DNA from: an uncultured Maribacter sp.
GTDB taxonomy: Bacteria; Bacteroidota; Bacteroidia; Flavobacteriales; Flavobacteriaceae
Direction: 5' to 3'
DNA: 64,000 nucleotides
Assembly: GCF_947495965.1 (NCBI RefSeq)
Contig: NZ_CANMBB010000006.1
Location: 1-64,000, forward strand
Position numbers and translations under genes: made by a program. This document shows, piece by piece, positions 61,149 to 64,000 of this stretch (position 1 is the stretch's first letter; the number at the start of each line of letters is the position of its first letter). The notes below the pieces were generated by a model. That model searched no databases. It had not been told where the DNA came from and saw nothing but the letters and a program-made list of their open reading frames with translations.

Positions 61149-63887
61149 TTAATTAAAACTATATGCAAAATTTAAAAAATAGGTTCTACCGTAACCATAC
61201 CAATATTTTGGAGCAAAAGAAGGACTGCCACTAAGGTTATCATCTCTTAATTGTCCAAAATTTCCATTTCTACTTTGTTCATAACCACCTGTTCTATATT
61301 TGGTATTAAACAAATTATTTAAACTCATAAAAACACTAATATATTTCCCATTTACTAACCAGGATTTTCCGGCTACAGCATTTAATAAATAAAAATTATC
61401 TAGTGGTTTTTGTGCTAATAATGCGGTAACATTTTCTTTTGTAGCATCTGGGAAATTTTCTCCCGTTTCTGGGTCTAAATAAAAACTATTTGTTCTGGTA
61501 ATTGTAGAAATATTACTATAATTATTGCCTAAGAAATTAGCACTTACCCCTACCCACCAATATTTAGGGTCTCTATAATCTATACCAATAGCCCATGCTT
61601 TTTGAGGCCCTTGTGCTAGTTTATAACCCTTTATAAATGCTTCTCCTAGATCTACATTTCCTACTGTATTTATGAGTTCTTCTGATGCATCTGCAGTATC
61701 AAAATTTATAGAAACATTGGGGTTGCTTGCATAAACATATTTTGCAAGAGAAAATACTCCAGATAGTTTTACAGCAGAGGATAATTGATAGGTTACTCCC
61801 AACTCCGCACCAAAATGTAATTTGTCTAAACCAGTGAGTACTTCTTGTACAAAATCTGACCCAACACCTGCATCTACAAAAAAGAAATTTATATCTGTAG
61901 TATTTTGAAAACGAGTATGAAAACCTGTTACTCTTCCTGTTAGTTTAGGAAAACTTGCAAAATAACTTACATCTACACTAGTTATGGTTTCTTTGGTACT
62001 CTCGCCAACAATAGTATTATTCTCTCTAGGGTTAATAAACAAATTTTGGATTGTTGGAGGTCTGTTTATTAATGCTACATTCGTAGACACCCAATTTCTA
62101 CCATTAATTTTATACGTAGCACCCGCTTTTGTAGCAATATTTGAAAAACTTAGCGTCTCACTTTTACCTAAGGAATTCTCTAAAAAACGTTCATTTTTAT
62201 ATAACCCTTCTCTTTGGTAATTAGACGCACTATATTTTCCAGCTATAAATCCTTCCCATTTTTTTGACTCATATTTTAACTGCCCAAATACATTGTAATT
62301 GTGTGCAAGAATATTGTAGTTATAGTTAAAAATATCTCCCTGTAACTTTTCTTGACTTTCATTTACATTGTTTTTTGTGTTAGAAAAAGCATCTACATCA
62401 TTATGATAATTTGCTCCTAAAAGGTCTACTATTTTAGCGTAATTACCAGAATGCAACTTTTGATAGTACATCCCAACGTCTAATTTTATATCTGTTCCTA
62501 AATTTACATTTGCAATACTATTTATTATAAACTGTCGGTCTTTAACCACATCATTATATAAAATATATGAGGCTGGGGAACTTATGGTATTTGTATTAGC
62601 TACATATAAATTTTCCCAATCTATTTGCGCATTATCTAAAAAATCTTCTTCAGCTTTATTTGCACTATAAAAATTAGCTCCTATGGGGCTGTTTAAATAA
62701 AAACTGGGTAAATATCTATAATATGTTTTATCGGGGTTAGGTGCATTATAATATCCTAATCTACTTTTAGAATGTGTGCCATATTGATACGCAACACCAG
62801 TGTTTATATTTACTTTTTTAGTAGTATACCTATGGTTAAACATAAATATAGGTTCTTGTAATTTACGCTCTCTAGAATTTCTAGTTTTTCCATTCTGATT
62901 TCCCCAATATGGGTTGTAAGTGTTACTTTTTAGCTCAAAAACCTCCTCTGTAATTGCAGAGGACCTTCCTCTTCTGTTCGATGCCAAGAAGCCTGTTAGT
63001 AATAGGGTATGTTTGGCATTTAAATTATATTCCACAGCACCGTAAATTGCATACGCATTATATAATGTGCCTTCTACAAATCCATTTTTAGCTCCTCTTA
63101 AAGAACCCGAAATACTATATGTTATTCCTTTTTTATTAGTTTTAGAGGTATATGTTGCCATTAATCTACCTGCATAAGTTCTATTAGAAACAGAAGAAGA
63201 GAACCTATAACCGGGTCTAAGTTGCGATGGTCTTGTATCTATATTTGTAGTTCCCAAAACTCCACCAAAAGATGAAGAAGAGGGTTTTAAACCTGCTGAA
63301 AATTCTTGGTTTCTAGTTACATCATTTAATCCCCCCCAATTATTCCATTGTGGCCTTCCGTCTATGAGTTTATTCATGGGAATACCATTAATTAGCACTT
63401 TACCATTACGAGAATCATAGCCACGGACTCTAAAGAAAGCCTGACCAAAATCAAAAGCAGCCCTATTTAAAAAAATATCTTTTGTTGCTTGTAATAAACC
63501 AGAAGTAATAGATTCTCCTTGATCATCCTCCAAATCTGCATCTGTTAAAGCAATTAAATTATTGGTTTTCTCAATTACTATATTTGGCTCTAAATAAATA
63601 GCACCTAAATCTATATCTTCTCCATTACCTATTAGCTCTAATTTCTTAGTTATAAAATTATATGCACGAACTTCTAATATAAAAGACCCTTTTATGCTCA
63701 AAGAAATATTAAAATTACCCAGTGTAGATATAGGCCTTTCTATTGGCTTTCCATTAATGCTAAGTGTTGCATTAATAGGCTCTTTTTGGTTTACTATGGA
63801 TGTAACTTTTCCGGTTATTTTATAATCTTCTTGCGCTACTGCAAATTGTAACATAAAAAGCCATAGCAACAATACAAAATATCGCAT
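61149..63887 (-). CDS. TonB-dependent receptor (partner of DUF5689 lipoprotein)
   Basis: A 912-residue outer-membrane receptor. The signal is MRYFVLLLWLFMLQFAVAQ, followed by a carboxypeptidase-regulatory-like domain (about 22-100) and a plug with FFRVRGYDSRNGKVLINGIPMNKL (about 160-200). The barrel runs to the C-terminal FLNFAYSFN, ending near Phe as usual. The lipoprotein gene follows after 8 bases. The cargo is unknown. The 113 bases upstream in the window are AT-rich with no clear -7 box. Confidence 0.9.
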   Translation of the reverse strand: MRYFVLLLWLFMLQFAVAQEDYKITGKVTSIVNQKEPINATLSINGKPIERPISTLGNFNISLSIKGSFILEVRAYNFITKKLELIGNGEDIDLGAIYLEPNIVIEKTNNLIALTDADLEDDQGESITSGLLQATKDIFLNRAAFDFGQAFFRVRGYDSRNGKVLINGIPMNKLIDGRPQWNNWGGLNDVTRNQEFSAGLKPSSSSFGGVLGTTNIDTRPSQLRPGYRFSSSVSNRTYAGRLMATYTSKTNKKGITYSISGSLRGAKNGFVEGTLYNAYAIYGAVEYNLNAKHTLLLTGFLASNRRGRSSAITEEVFELKSNTYNPYWGNQNGKTRNSRERKLQEPIFMFNHRYTTKKVNINTGVAYQYGTHSKSRLGYYNAPNPDKTYYRYLPSFYLNSPIGANFYSANKAEEDFLDNAQIDWENLYVANTNTISSPASYILYNDVVKDRQFIINSIANVNLGTDIKLDVGMYYQKLHSGNYAKIVDLLGANYHNDVDAFSNTKNNVNESQEKLQGDIFNYNYNILAHNYNVFGQLKYESKKWEGFIAGKYSASNYQREGLYKNERFLENSLGKSETLSFSNIATKAGATYKINGRNWVSTNVALINRPPTIQNLFINPRENNTIVGESTKETITSVDVSYFASFPKLTGRVTGFHTRFQNTTDINFFFVDAGVGSDFVQEVLTGLDKLHFGAELGVTYQLSSAVKLSGVFSLAKYVYASNPNVSINFDTADASEELINTVGNVDLGEAFIKGYKLAQGPQKAWAIGIDYRDPKYWWVGVSANFLGNNYSNISTITRTNSFYLDPETGENFPDATKENVTALLAQKPLDNFYLLNAVAGKSWLVNGKYISVFMSLNNLFNTKYRTGGYEQSRNGNFGQLRDDNLSGSPSFAPKYWYGYGRTYFLNFAYSFN

Positions 63888-64000
63888 TATATTTGGTTAT
63901 GGTTAATGGTTGCATATTACAAATAGTAAAAATGCCCATATTATTGTATGAAAAAACCCTCTTTTTTTGCTATATATTAAATTTTTTATGAAATATAACT

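Overview
The window is AT-rich chromosomal DNA of a member of the Bacteroidota, most likely a marine-type Flavobacteriaceae. The evidence is type IX secretion (T9SS) C-terminal sorting domains of both type A (first gene) and type B (the 2793-residue protein), DUF4270 and DUF5689 lipoproteins, carboxypeptidase-regulatory-domain TonB-dependent receptors, an atpDC operon separated from the other ATP synthase genes, and several boxes matching the Bacteroidota -7 consensus TAnnTTTG. I do not assign a genus. I saw no rRNA or tRNA gene, CRISPR array, transposase or prophage gene.

Layout. (1) 1-2493: the 3' part of a secreted protein made of tandem beta/gamma-crystallin domains, a carbohydrate-binding-like module and a T9SS sorting domain. 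(2) 2789-18150: a co-directional surface polysaccharide locus with a Wzx-type flippase, a fucosyltransferase-like protein, two hexapeptide acyltransferases, a Wzy-like polymerase, GT2 and GT4 transferases, an asparagine-synthase-like protein, two GNT-I-like transferases, a WecG/TagA transferase and a Wzz/Wzc-type tyrosine kinase. It is followed at 18441-20255 by an alginate-lyase-like lipoprotein. (3) 20361-31692, minus strand: atpC, atpD, an SGNH lipoprotein with a TonB-dependent receptor, glmS, a DUF4270 lipoprotein and a short GT5 (glycogen synthase N-domain) protein. (4) 31799-36632, plus strand: panC, panD, a flippase-like membrane protein, an esterase-like protein that lacks the serine nucleophile, and radA. 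(5) 36725-37877: an aldo/keto reductase and a 31-residue membrane ORF not previously listed. (6) 38109-46490: a giant SprB-repeat adhesin-like protein. (7) 46549-54587: xth, a small outer-membrane protein, an RluA-type pseudouridine synthase, glyS, a coiled-coil membrane protein, comF-like, an Ig-like lipoprotein and a nitrilase-family amidase. (8) 54597-59760: an ankyrin protein and katG, divergent from a soluble PAS histidine kinase and a single-domain response regulator. (9) 59764-63887: a DUF5689/lamin-tail lipoprotein and a TonB-dependent receptor.

How the genes fit together. Region 2 should make, flip, polymerise and control the chain length of a capsule or exopolysaccharide, but no initiating sugar-phosphate transferase or outer-membrane export channel lies in the window, so those steps must be encoded elsewhere. 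The lyase-like lipoprotein may trim or recycle that or another polymer. Two TonB-receptor/lipoprotein pairs suggest uptake of still unknown substrates. The two T9SS substrates build the cell surface. The katG region looks like an oxidative-stress module with its own signalling pair.

No stretch longer than 300 bases lacks a gene. The largest gaps (2494-2788, 18151-18440, 37878-38108, 15577-15795) are very AT-rich. I see only the short sites listed below in them. All function calls rest on reading motifs by eye. No database search was possible.
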